Origin: Acidimicrobiaceae bacterium | GTDB lineage: Bacteria > Actinomycetota > Acidimicrobiia > Acidimicrobiales > RAAP-2 | DNA length: 54,586 nt | Reading direction: 5' to 3' | Assembly: GCA_003142095.1 (NCBI GenBank) | Contig: PLON01000018.1 | Span: forward strand, 1-54,586 | Shown: in pieces, positions 33,600-42,105 of the stretch | Numbering within the stretch: position 1 is the stretch's first letter | Layout: every line of letters starts with the position of its first letter | Program-made: the position numbers and the translations under genes | The notes under the pieces: model-generated | What the model saw: only the letters and a program-made list of their open reading frames with translations | Told to the model about the DNA's origin: nothing | Database searches by the model: none

Positions 33600-34365
33600 T
33601 CATGATCTCCTCTGCTAATGCTCGGTACGCCAAGGCACCTTTGGATGTGGGATCGAAGACGGTGATCGGTTGGCCGAAGGATGGCGCTTCCGCCAGACGA
33701 ACGGTTCTCGGGATCATCGTCTCGCATAGTTCTTCTTCGAAATGTTTCTTCACTTCTTTCGCAACGTCGGACGACAGCGTGTTGCGTGAGTCGTACATGG
33801 TCAACACGACCTTGGTGATTCGAAGATCGGGATTGAGGTTCTTCTGGACCAGGTCGACGATCCGCTGGAGCTGGGTGAGGCCTTCAAGAGCGTAAAACTC
33901 AGCCTGAACTGGAACCAGAATCTCCGTAGCGGCGGCGAAGGCGTTAATGGTTATCAGACCGAGGGACGGGGGACAGTCAATGAAAATGAAGTCGAAGTCA
34001 CCCTCCACCGAAGCAATCGCTCGCTTGAGGCGCAACTCTCGAGAAATGACCGATGTCAGTTCCTGCTCCACGCCCGCCAGGTCCAGGGTTGCCGGGGCCA
34101 CAAATAGGTTGTTAAAGCCGGTGGGCTCCACAATGTCCACCATGGGTACGTCATTCAAGAGCACGTCATAGACCGACCGCTCGAATTGGCGACCATCGAT
34201 ACCCAAGCCCGTGGTTGCGTTTCCTTGCGGGTCGAGATCTACAACTAAGACCCTCTTTCCTTGCTCCGCCAGCGCTGCTCCCAAAGAAATGGTGGTTGTG
34301 GTCTTGCCGACACCACCCTTTTGATTGGCTACAGCAAAAATCCTCATTGTGCTGGCATCCGCCAT
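33592..34365 (-). CDS. parA: Chromosome-partitioning ATPase ParA
   Basis: 257 residues. Deviant Walker A NQKGGVGKTTT, switch motifs VDLDPQGNATTGLG and FIFIDCPPSLG. It binds DNA non-specifically and moves ParB-parS complexes. A second in-frame ATG at 34347 (MRIFAVANQ) is a plausible alternative start. The upstream 500 bases hold the parS cluster. Confidence 0.96.
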   Translation of the reverse strand: MADASTMRIFAVANQKGGVGKTTTTISLGAALAEQGKRVLVVDLDPQGNATTGLGIDGRQFERSVYDVLLNDVPMVDIVEPTGFNNLFVAPATLDLAGVEQELTSVISRELRLKRAIASVEGDFDFIFIDCPPSLGLITINAFAAATEILVPVQAEFYALEGLTQLQRIVDLVQKNLNPDLRITKVVLTMYDSRNTLSSDVAKEVKKHFEEELCETMIPRTVRLAEAPSFGQPITVFDPTSKGALAYRALAEEIMNA

Positions 34366-34459
34366 GAGCCTCTATCTTCCCGACCGTAGGATTGAACCGA
34401 CACCGCGTCGTTGAACCACTGCCATTCAACTCGCTTTTTGGCTCTTCGTCAAGTACTGA

Positions 34460-34475
34460 TGTTTCACGTGAAACA
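34460..34475. promoter_or_regulatory. parS site 1
   Basis: TGTTTCACGTGAAACA, a perfect match to the bacterial parS palindrome, 95 bases upstream of parA, the position of a ParB-repressed promoter. The 34366-34872 gap between parA and rsmG holds five such sites and no gene that I can support. A half site (TGTTTCACAC) lies at 34499-34508. Confidence 0.95.
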
Positions 34476-34544
34476 TTCCCTTTAGATCCAACCTCAAATG
34501 TTTCACACGGCCTGGGAAAACACTAAATAACCTTCAATTACGAG

Positions 34545-34560
34545 TGTTTCACGTGAAACA
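34545..34560. promoter_or_regulatory. parS site 2
   Basis: TGTTTCACGTGAAACA, perfect 16-bp palindrome, 69 bases after site 1. Confidence 0.95.
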
Positions 34561-34590
34561 TTCTCCTCGCGCAGTTGATTAGATAGAAGA

Positions 34591-34606
34591 TGTTTCACGT
34601 GAAACA
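34591..34606. promoter_or_regulatory. parS site 3
   Basis: TGTTTCACGTGAAACA, perfect, 30 bases after site 2; this is the tightest spacing in the cluster. Confidence 0.95.
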
Positions 34607-34763
34607 TTCCTCGGGGAGACACCGCCGGGCCTGGAGAATTCATCGGCGAGAGAACTCAGAGACGGCTTGAGACGAGAGGCGCGAAGTTCGGTATTGGGCC
34701 TGTCCGAGGCGACCACTAACTCACCTAGGGCTCGAAATCTTCCAGCTACGAGCGCACCAGCGA

Positions 34764-34779
34764 TGTTTCGCGTGAAACA
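34764..34779. promoter_or_regulatory. parS site 4 (one mismatch)
   Basis: TGTTTCGCGTGAAACA, one substitution (A to G) in the central CACGTG. Such variants are commonly still bound by ParB. Confidence 0.85.
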
Positions 34780-34855
34780 TCCACTAGGGGAAGTATTTCT
34801 AACCGTACAAGGACAAGCCCTAGTAGATCCTCCGTCTAGTGACGGACGGGATCAA

Positions 34856-34871
34856 TGTTTCACGTGAAACA
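34856..34871. promoter_or_regulatory. parS site 5
   Basis: TGTTTCACGTGAAACA, perfect, ending one base before the rsmG stop codon on the minus strand. Confidence 0.95.
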
Positions 34872-34872
34872 C

Positions 34873-35493
34873 TCAGAAAAGCGGCCGTTTCTTCGGTGTT
34901 CCGGAGGGTCGTGGATATTCCATCTTGGTTGGATGTTCCTTGACCAACACTTCGTACGCCGTTCCGTGGCGGGAACGTCCCAGATCCTTCAGGCCCAGTT
35001 GGCCAAGTCCCGAAGGGTTCCAGCGGTCATTTTCCGCGTCACTGGGGGGTTCGGAGACCACCAGGACTCCCCCAACCTTCAGAAACCTCACTGCACATTC
35101 TGCCGTTACCGAAGGGGGGCCGAACGATCGTGCCGTGACGAGGTCGAAAACTCCGTCTAATTCGGGCCATCGCGCTGCCTCTTCCGCCCGGGCGGTAATC
35201 ACTTCGCCAGCCGGGGAACTGGGCCATTCAAGGACTTCTTCCAGGAATTTGCTGCGCTTCGTCATCGAATCAAGGAATACGGCACGACAACGCCAGCGTT
35301 CCAGTAGGACCAGACCCGGCAGTCCGCCGCCACTACCTAGATCAAGAAACACCGCCGGGGGAGAGGGTCGAATAGCTTCCCAGCAAAGGGCAAAGCCCTC
35401 CGCGTGGGCAATCTGTGGCTCAATTGCTTGAGGTCCCAAAAAGCCCCGCGCCCTCGATTCCTCGAGGGCGCGGGGCAACCAGTCTTCGTTCAT
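34873..35493 (-). CDS. rsmG: 16S rRNA (guanine-527-N7)-methyltransferase
   Basis: I start at the ATG at 35493, 7 bases after the jag stop (206 residues); a longer open frame reaches 35628 inside jag. SAM-binding motif FLDLGSGGGLPGLVL, then VFLDSMTKRSKFLEEV and the VTARSFG segment. It methylates G527 in the 530 loop of 16S rRNA, and loss gives low-level streptomycin resistance in other bacteria. Confidence 0.93.
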   Translation of the reverse strand: MNEDWLPRALEESRARGFLGPQAIEPQIAHAEGFALCWEAIRPSPPAVFLDLGSGGGLPGLVLLERWRCRAVFLDSMTKRSKFLEEVLEWPSSPAGEVITARAEEAARWPELDGVFDLVTARSFGPPSVTAECAVRFLKVGGVLVVSEPPSDAENDRWNPSGLGQLGLKDLGRSRHGTAYEVLVKEHPTKMEYPRPSGTPKKRPLF

Positions 35494-35500
35494 GTTGACA

Positions 35501-36346
35501 TTATGCAGGAGAAACCACCACAAAGCGTCGAGGATCTTCGCCTTCGGATCGGGTAACCACCCGGGCGTCCTCGGACAAAGCATCATGGACGGCCTTGCGA
35601 TCCGCCGCGGACATGGGCTCGAGGGCACGCTCTTCCCCAGTTTCGACGACTTCCGTCGCTACCTGCTGAGCGAAACGACCCAAAGCCGCCACTCGGCGCT
35701 CGCGGTACTGAGCAACGTCAACCAGGATTCGGTCGGTGCGACTCGGGCTTTTGGACTGAACGACGGTTCGTGTTACTTCCTGCAGGGCCTGCAGGGTAGT
35801 CCCGCGTGGACCCACTAAGACACCAAGCTCCGTTGGTGGGTTGGCGTTCACCGAGAGTTCGACCGTTTCTTCATCTAATTCCTTAACTGAAACTTCAGCC
35901 TTAATCTCCATCGACGCCAAGAGCCCCACGAGGAACTCCTTCGCGATGGCTCCTTGCTCGGCAAGCGATATGCCCTCCGCCATACTGTCCTCCTTCACGG
36001 GACTCTTTACAACTCTTGGACTCTTTGGCGCACTCGTCGAACGCGGAGCGCTCTTCTCGCGACGCACTTCGCCACCTTGTTTCTTCTCGTCGCGTGGTCG
36101 CTCGTCGCGACCGCCGCTTACGCGGGGACGCTCACGCTCACCTGAACGACGCGAGCGCTTCGGACGCGGCCCACTGGGGCGCACGCGGGCGCGCACGCGG
36201 GCTTCGCCACGAACTCGACCGAAGAGACCAGCTTTGGGCTCTTCCAAGACTTCGACTTCTGCATCGTCGCGGTGAACCCCGAGGTGCGCGAGCGCACGGT
36301 CCATCGCCTCATCAACTGTTTTTCCGGTAGTTTCGACCCACTCCAT
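35501..36346 (-). CDS. khpB: Jag/KhpB RNA-binding protein
   Basis: 281 residues. Jag-N domain (1-50, WVETTGKTVDEAMDRALAHLG, GLFGRVRGEARV), a long Arg/Lys/Glu-rich linker (about 55-120), a KH domain (about 125-205, with LVGPRGTTLQALQ) and an R3H domain (about 210-275, YRERRVAALGRFA). KhpB pairs with KhpA and binds RNA in Gram-positives, influencing division and cell-wall synthesis. Three bases from the end of yidC. The charged linker is longer than usual. Confidence 0.93.
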   Translation of the reverse strand: MEWVETTGKTVDEAMDRALAHLGVHRDDAEVEVLEEPKAGLFGRVRGEARVRARVRPSGPRPKRSRRSGERERPRVSGGRDERPRDEKKQGGEVRREKSAPRSTSAPKSPRVVKSPVKEDSMAEGISLAEQGAIAKEFLVGLLASMEIKAEVSVKELDEETVELSVNANPPTELGVLVGPRGTTLQALQEVTRTVVQSKSPSRTDRILVDVAQYRERRVAALGRFAQQVATEVVETGEERALEPMSAADRKAVHDALSEDARVVTRSEGEDPRRFVVVSPA

Positions 36347-36349
36347 GGG

Positions 36350-37372
36350 TTAACGCGCCTTTCTCTTTCGCTTCGCCCGTGAACGGGCTTGGCTGCTTTG
36401 CGGCTTGGGTGCCGGCCGCGATTGGCTCTGCGGGCGGGGCTTAGGACGAGGCTGGTTCGTTGGCGGTGCCGGTGTCGGTGTCGGCTTCTTCGGCGCCTCG
36501 ACGATGTCACTCGCGGCGTCAATCTCTTTCGGCGCCGGGATCTCACGCTCGCGCTCAACGACCTTGCCCTTATTGGGATTCGAGACGCCAGTTCGGAACA
36601 TGATATCCTGAGTAATTATGCGTATGCCTGTAGAAATAATCATATAAACCACGACAGCTGCTGGGATTGCCAGGTAGAAGAATGCGAAAACAAGCGGTAA
36701 CACGCGCTGCATGGCCTGCTGCTGACTCGGCATCGCCTGACCGGTCTTCTTGTTGCGGTTGTTGAGCTGGGCCATTTGGAAGTACTGCAGGCCCACCGCG
36801 ACGGCCACGAAGACAAAAAAGGGCAGCGCTTTCACGAACGTACCGTGGGCGGAAATGGGGAAGGGCTTCATACTCAAGTCCATGCCCCAGACCTTGATCT
36901 GGCCCTTCGCATGTATAAGGTTCGAGTACATGGCGCCATGGTGAGGGATGTAGCGCGGCGCGGCCGTGATCTTTCCGGACTTTGAGGTGACCGTGAAGGC
37001 TAAACCTTTGATGACGCTGTAGAGGATGAAGAGAAATGGTGCTTGAAGGAGCATCGGGAGACATCCCCCGACGGGGTTCACCCCCTCTTCGCGGTACAAC
37101 TTCATCATCTCGTCATTGAGGAGTTGACGGTTCTCGGGACCCTTGTACTTCTGCTGGAGCTTCTTAATCTCGGGTTGAAGCTTCTGCATCGACATCATCG
37201 ACTTGGTGCTCTTGACCGTCAAGGGGGTCAAGACACCCATGATGACAACCGTTAGTAGGACGATGGCGAACGCGTAGTTGGGAACCAAACCGTAGAAGTA
37301 GGCCAACAGCCAGCCAATCGCGTGGAAGATTGGTTGGAAGATCGTCCCAAAGAATTTGCTTACGGCGCGCAT
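36350..37372 (-). CDS. yidC: Membrane protein insertase YidC (Oxa1-type)
   Basis: 340 residues. Five hydrophobic segments; the cytoplasmic coiled hairpin (about 55-95, QKLQPEIKKLQQKYKG) and NPVGGCLPMLLQAPFLFILYSVI are family signatures. The C-terminal 70 residues are a Pro/Arg/Lys-rich cytoplasmic tail that could contact the ribosome. Inserts membrane proteins with or without Sec. Its start overlaps the yidD stop by 13 bases. Confidence 0.95.
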   Translation of the reverse strand: MRAVSKFFGTIFQPIFHAIGWLLAYFYGLVPNYAFAIVLLTVVIMGVLTPLTVKSTKSMMSMQKLQPEIKKLQQKYKGPENRQLLNDEMMKLYREEGVNPVGGCLPMLLQAPFLFILYSVIKGLAFTVTSKSGKITAAPRYIPHHGAMYSNLIHAKGQIKVWGMDLSMKPFPISAHGTFVKALPFFVFVAVAVGLQYFQMAQLNNRNKKTGQAMPSQQQAMQRVLPLVFAFFYLAIPAAVVVYMIISTGIRIITQDIMFRTGVSNPNKGKVVEREREIPAPKEIDAASDIVEAPKKPTPTPAPPTNQPRPKPRPQSQSRPAPKPQSSQARSRAKRKRKAR

Positions 37373-37665
37373 GAGTGGGAGCTCCTGGTCTGAGGTTCTG
37401 GGACGAGATCAATGCCGTGGGGTCCGAAGGGGCGACAGCGCAACACTCGGCGGGCGGCGAGGGCGCCTCCGCGAAGGGCGCCGTGGACGTAAATCGCCTC
37501 TACTGCGTAGTTCGAGCAGGAGGGATAGAAGCGACAGGGGGCGACGCGCCCCGCTCTAAGGCGCTGATAGAGACGAATCGCCCCGAGCAACACTCGAGCG
37601 ACGCCGGAATTAGAGGGCGTTGGCTCGCTCAAGGGCTTTTGTAAGGTGGGAGTGGAGTTGTGCAT
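37360..37665 (-). CDS. yidD: Membrane protein insertion efficiency factor YidD
   Basis: The YidD core is clear: RVLLGAIRLYQRLRAG, CRFYPSCSNYAVEAI, GALRGGALAARRVLRCRPF and GIDLVP. The start is uncertain. The ATG at 37665 gives 101 residues but overlaps rnpA by 56 bases, while a GTG at 37593 gives a 77-residue protein of normal YidD length without the overlap. Small amphipathic membrane-associated partner of YidC, always between rnpA and yidC. Confidence 0.88.
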   Translation of the reverse strand: MHNSTPTLQKPLSEPTPSNSGVARVLLGAIRLYQRLRAGRVAPCRFYPSCSNYAVEAIYVHGALRGGALAARRVLRCRPFGPHGIDLVPEPQTRSSHSCAP

Positions 37666-37939
37666 AAGAGAAGTTCCCCGTCTCATTACCGCACCTGATC
37701 AGGTATAAACCAGGTTGAGGCTGAGGGTTCAGGTCGTCTAGAAGTGCCCGGAGTCGACGACGGGTTCGATTACGAACCACGGCATTGCCGACCTTTCGAC
37801 TGATCGCGTACGCCACGTCAACGCCTGAACTTTCGGATGAGCCGGCCACGAAACTGATTCGTAGGGGGCCACTCTGACCGCGTCCAGTCGGTGTCGCAAA
37901 GAGCGCGAACTGCCGGCGGGTTCGGACCCGACCGGGCAC
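37610..37939 (-). CDS. rnpA: Ribonuclease P protein component
   Basis: GTG start at 37939, 5 bases after rpmH; 109 residues. The RNR signature RKVGNAVVRNRTRRRLRALL is present. It pairs with the RNase P RNA, which is not in this window, to mature tRNA 5' ends. The 3' end may overlap the yidD start. Confidence 0.94.
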   Translation of the reverse strand: MPGRVRTRRQFALFATPTGRGQSGPLRISFVAGSSESSGVDVAYAISRKVGNAVVRNRTRRRLRALLDDLNPQPQPGLYLIRCGNETGNFSYAQLHSHLTKALERANAL

Positions 37940-37944
37940 TCTGA

Positions 37945-38079
37945 CTAAACCGTCAATTGGTGACGGCCCTTGTCACGACGAGCCTTCAGGACAGCTCGGC
38001 CGGCACGGGTGCGCATACGCGCGCGAAAACCGTGGGTCTTGGCCCGCTTCCTCTGATTTGGCTGATAAGTACGTTTCAC
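37945..38079 (-). CDS. rpmH: 50S ribosomal protein L34
   Basis: A 44-residue gene. GTG start at 38079 with GAGG upstream, product opening with [19 protein letters not shown] and closing [13 protein letters not shown], then TAG. This is the invariant L34 pattern. It is divergent from dnaA, as in most bacteria, and heads the rnpA-yidD-yidC-jag-rsmG transcript. Confidence 0.97.
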   Translation of the reverse strand: MKRTYQPNQRKRAKTHGFRARMRTRAGRAVLKARRDKGRHQLTV

Positions 38080-38233
38080 GAAAACCTCTTCTCAAAATAT
38101 GTTCTGCGCTTCGCGTCACCCCCTGGGGGTCGCTGGCGCGCCACAGCGTGCAATCTTACCCCACTGGTTGCACGGCCCCGGCGGAACGACGTAAATGGGT
38201 GTATGGTGGCTCTCCCCGCCTGGGAATCAGCGC

Positions 38234-38261
38234 TTATCGACAGCAACGGGGTTGTGGATAA
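38234..38261. promoter_or_regulatory. DnaA boxes in the dnaA upstream region
   Basis: TTATCGACA at 38234-38242 (one mismatch) and TGTGGATAA at 38253-38261 (perfect box on the minus strand), 29-48 bases before the dnaA GTG. The position suggests DnaA autoregulation of its promoter or leader. Confidence 0.7.
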
Positions 38262-38289
38262 TGTCAGACGTGGCCTGTGGAGGAACATT

Positions 38290-39651
38290 GTGCAGAACGG
38301 TGAAGAAATATGGTCAGCTCTTCGAGACTCCTTACGTGGTAACGCTTCTGAGGCAGTTTGGGCAGCGGGGCTGAGCACACTTCGCCTTGTGGATTACCAC
38401 GACAATGAACTCGTCATCGGCGCACCGAATCAAATTCAGTTGTTACGCGTCCAACAGCGCTATCTCCCCTTCATCACCGAACAAGTTCAGCAGTTAGTCG
38501 GTCGCCCCGTGCAGGTATCACTCACTGTTACCGATTCGACGAATGCACCAGTGTTCGCTGACCCACCCGAACCCGTGGAAGCCGCTCCGGCGACCGTGAC
38601 ATTTGCGCCAAGCGTTGACCAACCCGCGAGACTCGATCCGCGAATGACCTTTGATTCGTTTGTGCCGGGGCCTTCAAACCGTTTGGCTTTCGCCGCCGCA
38701 CAGTCGGTAGCTGAAACACCCGGTCGCGCCTACAACCCCCTCATGATCTACGGAAACTCTGGGCTCGGTAAAACCCACCTCTTGCACGCCATCGGCAACT
38801 ACGTCCAGGAGAACTACCGCGGTCGCAAGGTTCTCTACGTGTCCACAGAGACGTTCTTGAATGACTTCATCCGGGCCATTCAGACGCGCACGCAGCTTTC
38901 TCTGCACGAGCGTTACCGCGAGAATGACGTGTTGTTGATCGACGACATTCAGTTCATGGAGACGCGCGGCGAGACGTTTCACGAAGAGATCTTTCACACG
39001 TACAACGCGCTGCACGGCGAGGGTAAGCAGATCGTCCTGACGTCGGACCGTTCTCCGCGCGACCTCGCCGGACTCCAAGATCGCTTCCGCAGCCGTCTTC
39101 TCCAAGGACTCGTCACCGAGATCGATCAACCCGACTTGGAAACTCGCATCGCCATCCTACGATCGAAGTCCGAGCGCGAGGGCATTGCGCTTCCCGACGA
39201 CGTTGCCGAGTGGATTGCTCAACGAGTTCGCGACAACATCCGCGAACTCGAGGGCTCCATCACCATGCTGCGCGCCTTCGCCAACCTTCGCCAAGAGCCC
39301 ATCACCCTCGAACTCGCGAAGGCCCATCTCACAAATCTCGGCGCCGAACAGGTAATTCTGAAGCCCGAGACCATTTTGTCGGTAGTCGCTGACTTCTACG
39401 GTCTTTCCGTTGAGGAGGTTCGTGGATCTAAGCGACTTCGTCCACTGGTTCACGCCCGCCACGTCGCGATGTACCTCATTCGCGACCTGTTACACAACTA
39501 CTCCTACCCGATGATCGCGCGAATCTTCGATGGACGCAACCACACGACGGTTATCAGTGGGGTGGAGAAGATCCGAGAGCAGCTGACTTCGAATCCAGAA
39601 ATGCTCTCGCAAATTAATCAGTTAAAGCGACGTCTCCAAGGAGAGAATTAG
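38290..39651 (+). CDS. dnaA: Chromosomal replication initiator DnaA
   Basis: I choose the GTG at 38290 because GGAGG lies 7 bases upstream and domain I begins at NGEEIWSALRDSL; the frame is open back to 37957. 453 residues: domain I (1-80), a short Pro/Ala linker, AAA+ domain III with GNSGLGKTHLL and LLIDDIQFM, and DNA-binding domain IV with RPLVHARHVAMYL and the DGRNHTTV box-recognition loop. The linker is shorter than in streptomycetes. It opens oriC in the following intergenic region. Confidence 0.97.
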   Translation: MQNGEEIWSALRDSLRGNASEAVWAAGLSTLRLVDYHDNELVIGAPNQIQLLRVQQRYLPFITEQVQQLVGRPVQVSLTVTDSTNAPVFADPPEPVEAAPATVTFAPSVDQPARLDPRMTFDSFVPGPSNRLAFAAAQSVAETPGRAYNPLMIYGNSGLGKTHLLHAIGNYVQENYRGRKVLYVSTETFLNDFIRAIQTRTQLSLHERYRENDVLLIDDIQFMETRGETFHEEIFHTYNALHGEGKQIVLTSDRSPRDLAGLQDRFRSRLLQGLVTEIDQPDLETRIAILRSKSEREGIALPDDVAEWIAQRVRDNIRELEGSITMLRAFANLRQEPITLELAKAHLTNLGAEQVILKPETILSVVADFYGLSVEEVRGSKRLRPLVHARHVAMYLIRDLLHNYSYPMIARIFDGRNHTTVISGVEKIREQLTSNPEMLSQINQLKRRLQGEN

Positions 39652-39909
39652 GAAACGATATTGTGCGCAACCTAGGGGCCACGCTGTTGATTACACGTTG
39701 ACAACGAGCCACTACTCCACATCATCTCCGGGTTGAACCCTGAGGGTTGAGGGAGTTACGAACAGTGTTGTGGGTTGGACGTGTACAAAGAAAGAAACCC
39801 CGATCAGGGTTCTTTTGACCTCCATCACATATCCACAGCCCTACTACTACTAAGACTTCTTTACATTGAAATCCACACCGTAACCTCAGTAGCAAGGAAA
39901 GGTAGTTCT
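39652..39909. other. Candidate replication origin (dnaA-dnaN intergenic)
   Basis: 258 bases with no gene. Contains ATATCCACA at 39829-39837 (one mismatch to the DnaA box), AAATCCACA at 39869-39877 and TACTCCACA at 39713-39721 (two mismatches each), an AT-rich stretch at about 39856-39872 and the dnaN ribosome binding site AAGGAAAGG. Weak boxes and one trio-like tract fit a compact oriC. A short inverted repeat (AACCC ... GGGTT) at 39735-39747 may also matter. Confidence 0.65.
39829..39855 (+). promoter_or_regulatory. DnaA box plus DnaA-trio-like unwinding element
   Basis: ATATCCACA (39829-39837), a GC-rich GCC spacer, then CTACTACTACTA (39841-39852) and AT-rich sequence. On the lower strand the tract is a run of 3'-GAT-5' triplets, the pattern of the DnaA-trio that guides DnaA onto single strands during opening. 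Confidence 0.6.
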
Positions 39910-41010
39910 ATGAAGTTCAAATCAGAGCGCGACATCCTCGTTGAGGCGCTCACCGCCGCGAGCCGTGTGGCTGCGACCCGACTCATCGGCGCATCGTCCG
40001 GCGTCCTACTAACACTCAGTGGCAACCAACTCGTCGTCACCGGCACCGACCTCGACATCACGGCGCGCACCACGGTTGACGTCATTGGCATCGAAGACGG
40101 CTCCACGGTTGTTCCCGCTCGCCTCATCGTCGACGCCGTACGCTCCCTCGAAGCCGGGGCGGTCACCGTATCGAGCGGAGACGACAACGTCGAGATCTCG
40201 CTCGGACGCGCCAAGTTTTCACTTCGTACCTTTCCCGTCACCGACTATCCAAAACTTCCACCCATCTCCGGGCCAATTACCTCAATTGCCGCCCTCGACC
40301 TCATCCAGGGTCTTAACCAAGTGGTGCGTGCGGCCGCAAGCGACGACGCGCGTCCCCTGTTGACCGGAGTTCTTTTCACGACCGAGAACGGCACACTTCG
40401 ACTGTTTGCGACGGACTCCTATCGCCTCGCCGTGCGCGACGTACCCGGCGTGAAGGGCATCAGTGACACCGAAGACTTGTTGGTGCCGGCTCGTGCGCTT
40501 CAAGAACTCCAGCGATCTGCGTCGTCTCTCGCCGCGGACGCCGAAATCGGCGTGACCCTGAGCGACGCCGAAATCTGCTTCGTGGTTGGCAGCACGTCGA
40601 TCGCCTCGCGGCTTATCGACGGCAACTACCCCTCCGTCTTGCAACTCATCCCCGCAAGCTTTCCCAACCAGTTGCGCATCGCGAAAGACACCCTGCTCAC
40701 GTCGCTGAAGCGCGCAAAGCTTCTCGCGAAAGACTCAACCTCGTCGGTCCGACTCACCATGAAGGACCGCAACCTAGAGATTCGCACCCAGAGTCACGAC
40801 GCGGGCGACGTAGAGGACAACGTTGATGCGGACTACACCGGCGACGAGATGACCATCGCATTCAATCCCGGATTTTTGATAGACGGCATTGAGGCCGTCA
40901 CCGGGGATGAAGTGGTGCTCGAAATGTCGGACTCGGTGCGCGCGGCCATGGTGCACGGTGTCGAAGACGTCCGTTTTCGTTATCTCCTCATGCCCGTTCG
41001 AGTCCAGTAG
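39910..41010 (+). CDS. dnaN: DNA polymerase III sliding clamp
   Basis: ATG at 39910 preceded by AAGGAAAGG; an in-frame upstream start at 39775 would run through the origin and is unlikely. 366 residues in three clamp domains. MKFKSERDILVEAL at the start and FRYLLMPVRVQ at the end are typical, the latter in the hydrophobic partner-binding region. Confidence 0.96.
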   Translation: MKFKSERDILVEALTAASRVAATRLIGASSGVLLTLSGNQLVVTGTDLDITARTTVDVIGIEDGSTVVPARLIVDAVRSLEAGAVTVSSGDDNVEISLGRAKFSLRTFPVTDYPKLPPISGPITSIAALDLIQGLNQVVRAAASDDARPLLTGVLFTTENGTLRLFATDSYRLAVRDVPGVKGISDTEDLLVPARALQELQRSASSLAADAEIGVTLSDAEICFVVGSTSIASRLIDGNYPSVLQLIPASFPNQLRIAKDTLLTSLKRAKLLAKDSTSSVRLTMKDRNLEIRTQSHDAGDVEDNVDADYTGDEMTIAFNPGFLIDGIEAVTGDEVVLEMSDSVRAAMVHGVEDVRFRYLLMPVRVQ

Positions 41011-41022
41011 TTGCGGTGACTC

Positions 41023-42105
41023 GTGGGTCTCCACGAACTCACACTTCGTAATTTCCGACTCTTTCGCGAATACACCTTCGAACCTGATCACGAAGCCGTA
41101 ACGGTCTTTCTCTCGGCGAACGGGACGGGTAAGACCTCAGTTCTTGAGGCCGTGCACGCGCTCGCGACAGCGTCGTCCTTTCGCACCAGCGCGGCCAGCG
41201 ACATGATCCGTAACGGCGAGACGACGGCCGAGGTGCACGGGGTGATGTTCCAACGCGAGCGGCGAATTCAGGTTGATCTGACGTTGACGCGGGGAGTGCG
41301 CAACACCACGAAGCGCATGCTCGTGAATGGTCAGCGTCCCGGCTCGCGGGCTGAACTCTCTGAAGCTCTCCCTCTCACGGTCTTTACCCCCGAAGGTGTC
41401 GACGTAGTTCGCGGCGGACCCGAACATCGTCGAAACTTCCTCACTACGTTGCTCACCGATGTCGACCCACTGACGGGCGACGTAATCGAACGATTCACAC
41501 GCGTGTTGAGTCAACGAAATGCTCTCCTGCGTTCTCTCGAAGGGTCCCGACCGGCGCTCACACAACAGCGCGACTTGGACCAGTGGACGAACGACTTCTG
41601 CGTCGCGAGCGAACACCTCCTCGCGCATCGCGAAACTCTTCTTGAGAACCTTTCACCACTCGTCGCCGATTCGTACCACGAGCTCGCACAAAATGATGCC
41701 GAGGTCGGTGTGCGCTACGAACGCTCGTGGCACGGTGAGTTGATCAAGGCTCTCGAACGCGCGAGTGACGACGATCGCTACCGGGGCTACACAACAATCG
41801 GTCCACATCGCGACGACATAGAACTCTCACTCGAGAGTCGAGACGCCCGGCGCCAAGCCTCTCAGGGTGAGCAGCGTTCACTGGCTCTAGCGCTACGCCT
41901 GGCGGGCCACGAGCTGGTACGCCGCCGTCGGGGAGTGGACCCACTACTCCTGCTCGACGACGTTTTTAGTGAGCTCGATCCCGTGCGCAGCAACCGCCTT
42001 CTCGGTCTGTTACCGGCTGGACAGACCCTTGTGACGACCGCCTCACCCCTACCAGGTGCTCTCATCCCGGCGGCCGTGATCGATCTCGCCGGAGTGCTGT
42101 CGTGA
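41023..42105 (+). CDS. recF: DNA replication and repair protein RecF
   Basis: GTG start, 360 residues. N-terminal LTLRNFRLFREYTFE and Walker A ANGTGKTSVLEAV; C-terminal ABC-type signature region SQGEQRSLALALRLA and Walker B PLLLLDDVFSELD. Loads RecA at gaps with RecO/RecR. It is 12 bases after dnaN and overlaps the DciA-like gene by 4 bases. Confidence 0.96.
   Translation: MGLHELTLRNFRLFREYTFEPDHEAVTVFLSANGTGKTSVLEAVHALATASSFRTSAASDMIRNGETTAEVHGVMFQRERRIQVDLTLTRGVRNTTKRMLVNGQRPGSRAELSEALPLTVFTPEGVDVVRGGPEHRRNFLTTLLTDVDPLTGDVIERFTRVLSQRNALLRSLEGSRPALTQQRDLDQWTNDFCVASEHLLAHRETLLENLSPLVADSYHELAQNDAEVGVRYERSWHGELIKALERASDDDRYRGYTTIGPHRDDIELSLESRDARRQASQGEQRSLALALRLAGHELVRRRRGVDPLLLLDDVFSELDPVRSNRLLGLLPAGQTLVTTASPLPGALIPAAVIDLAGVLS

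Noticed and set aside
34499-34508. Sixth parS
   Set aside because: Only the left half of the palindrome is present (TGTTTCACAC); counted as a half site, not a site.
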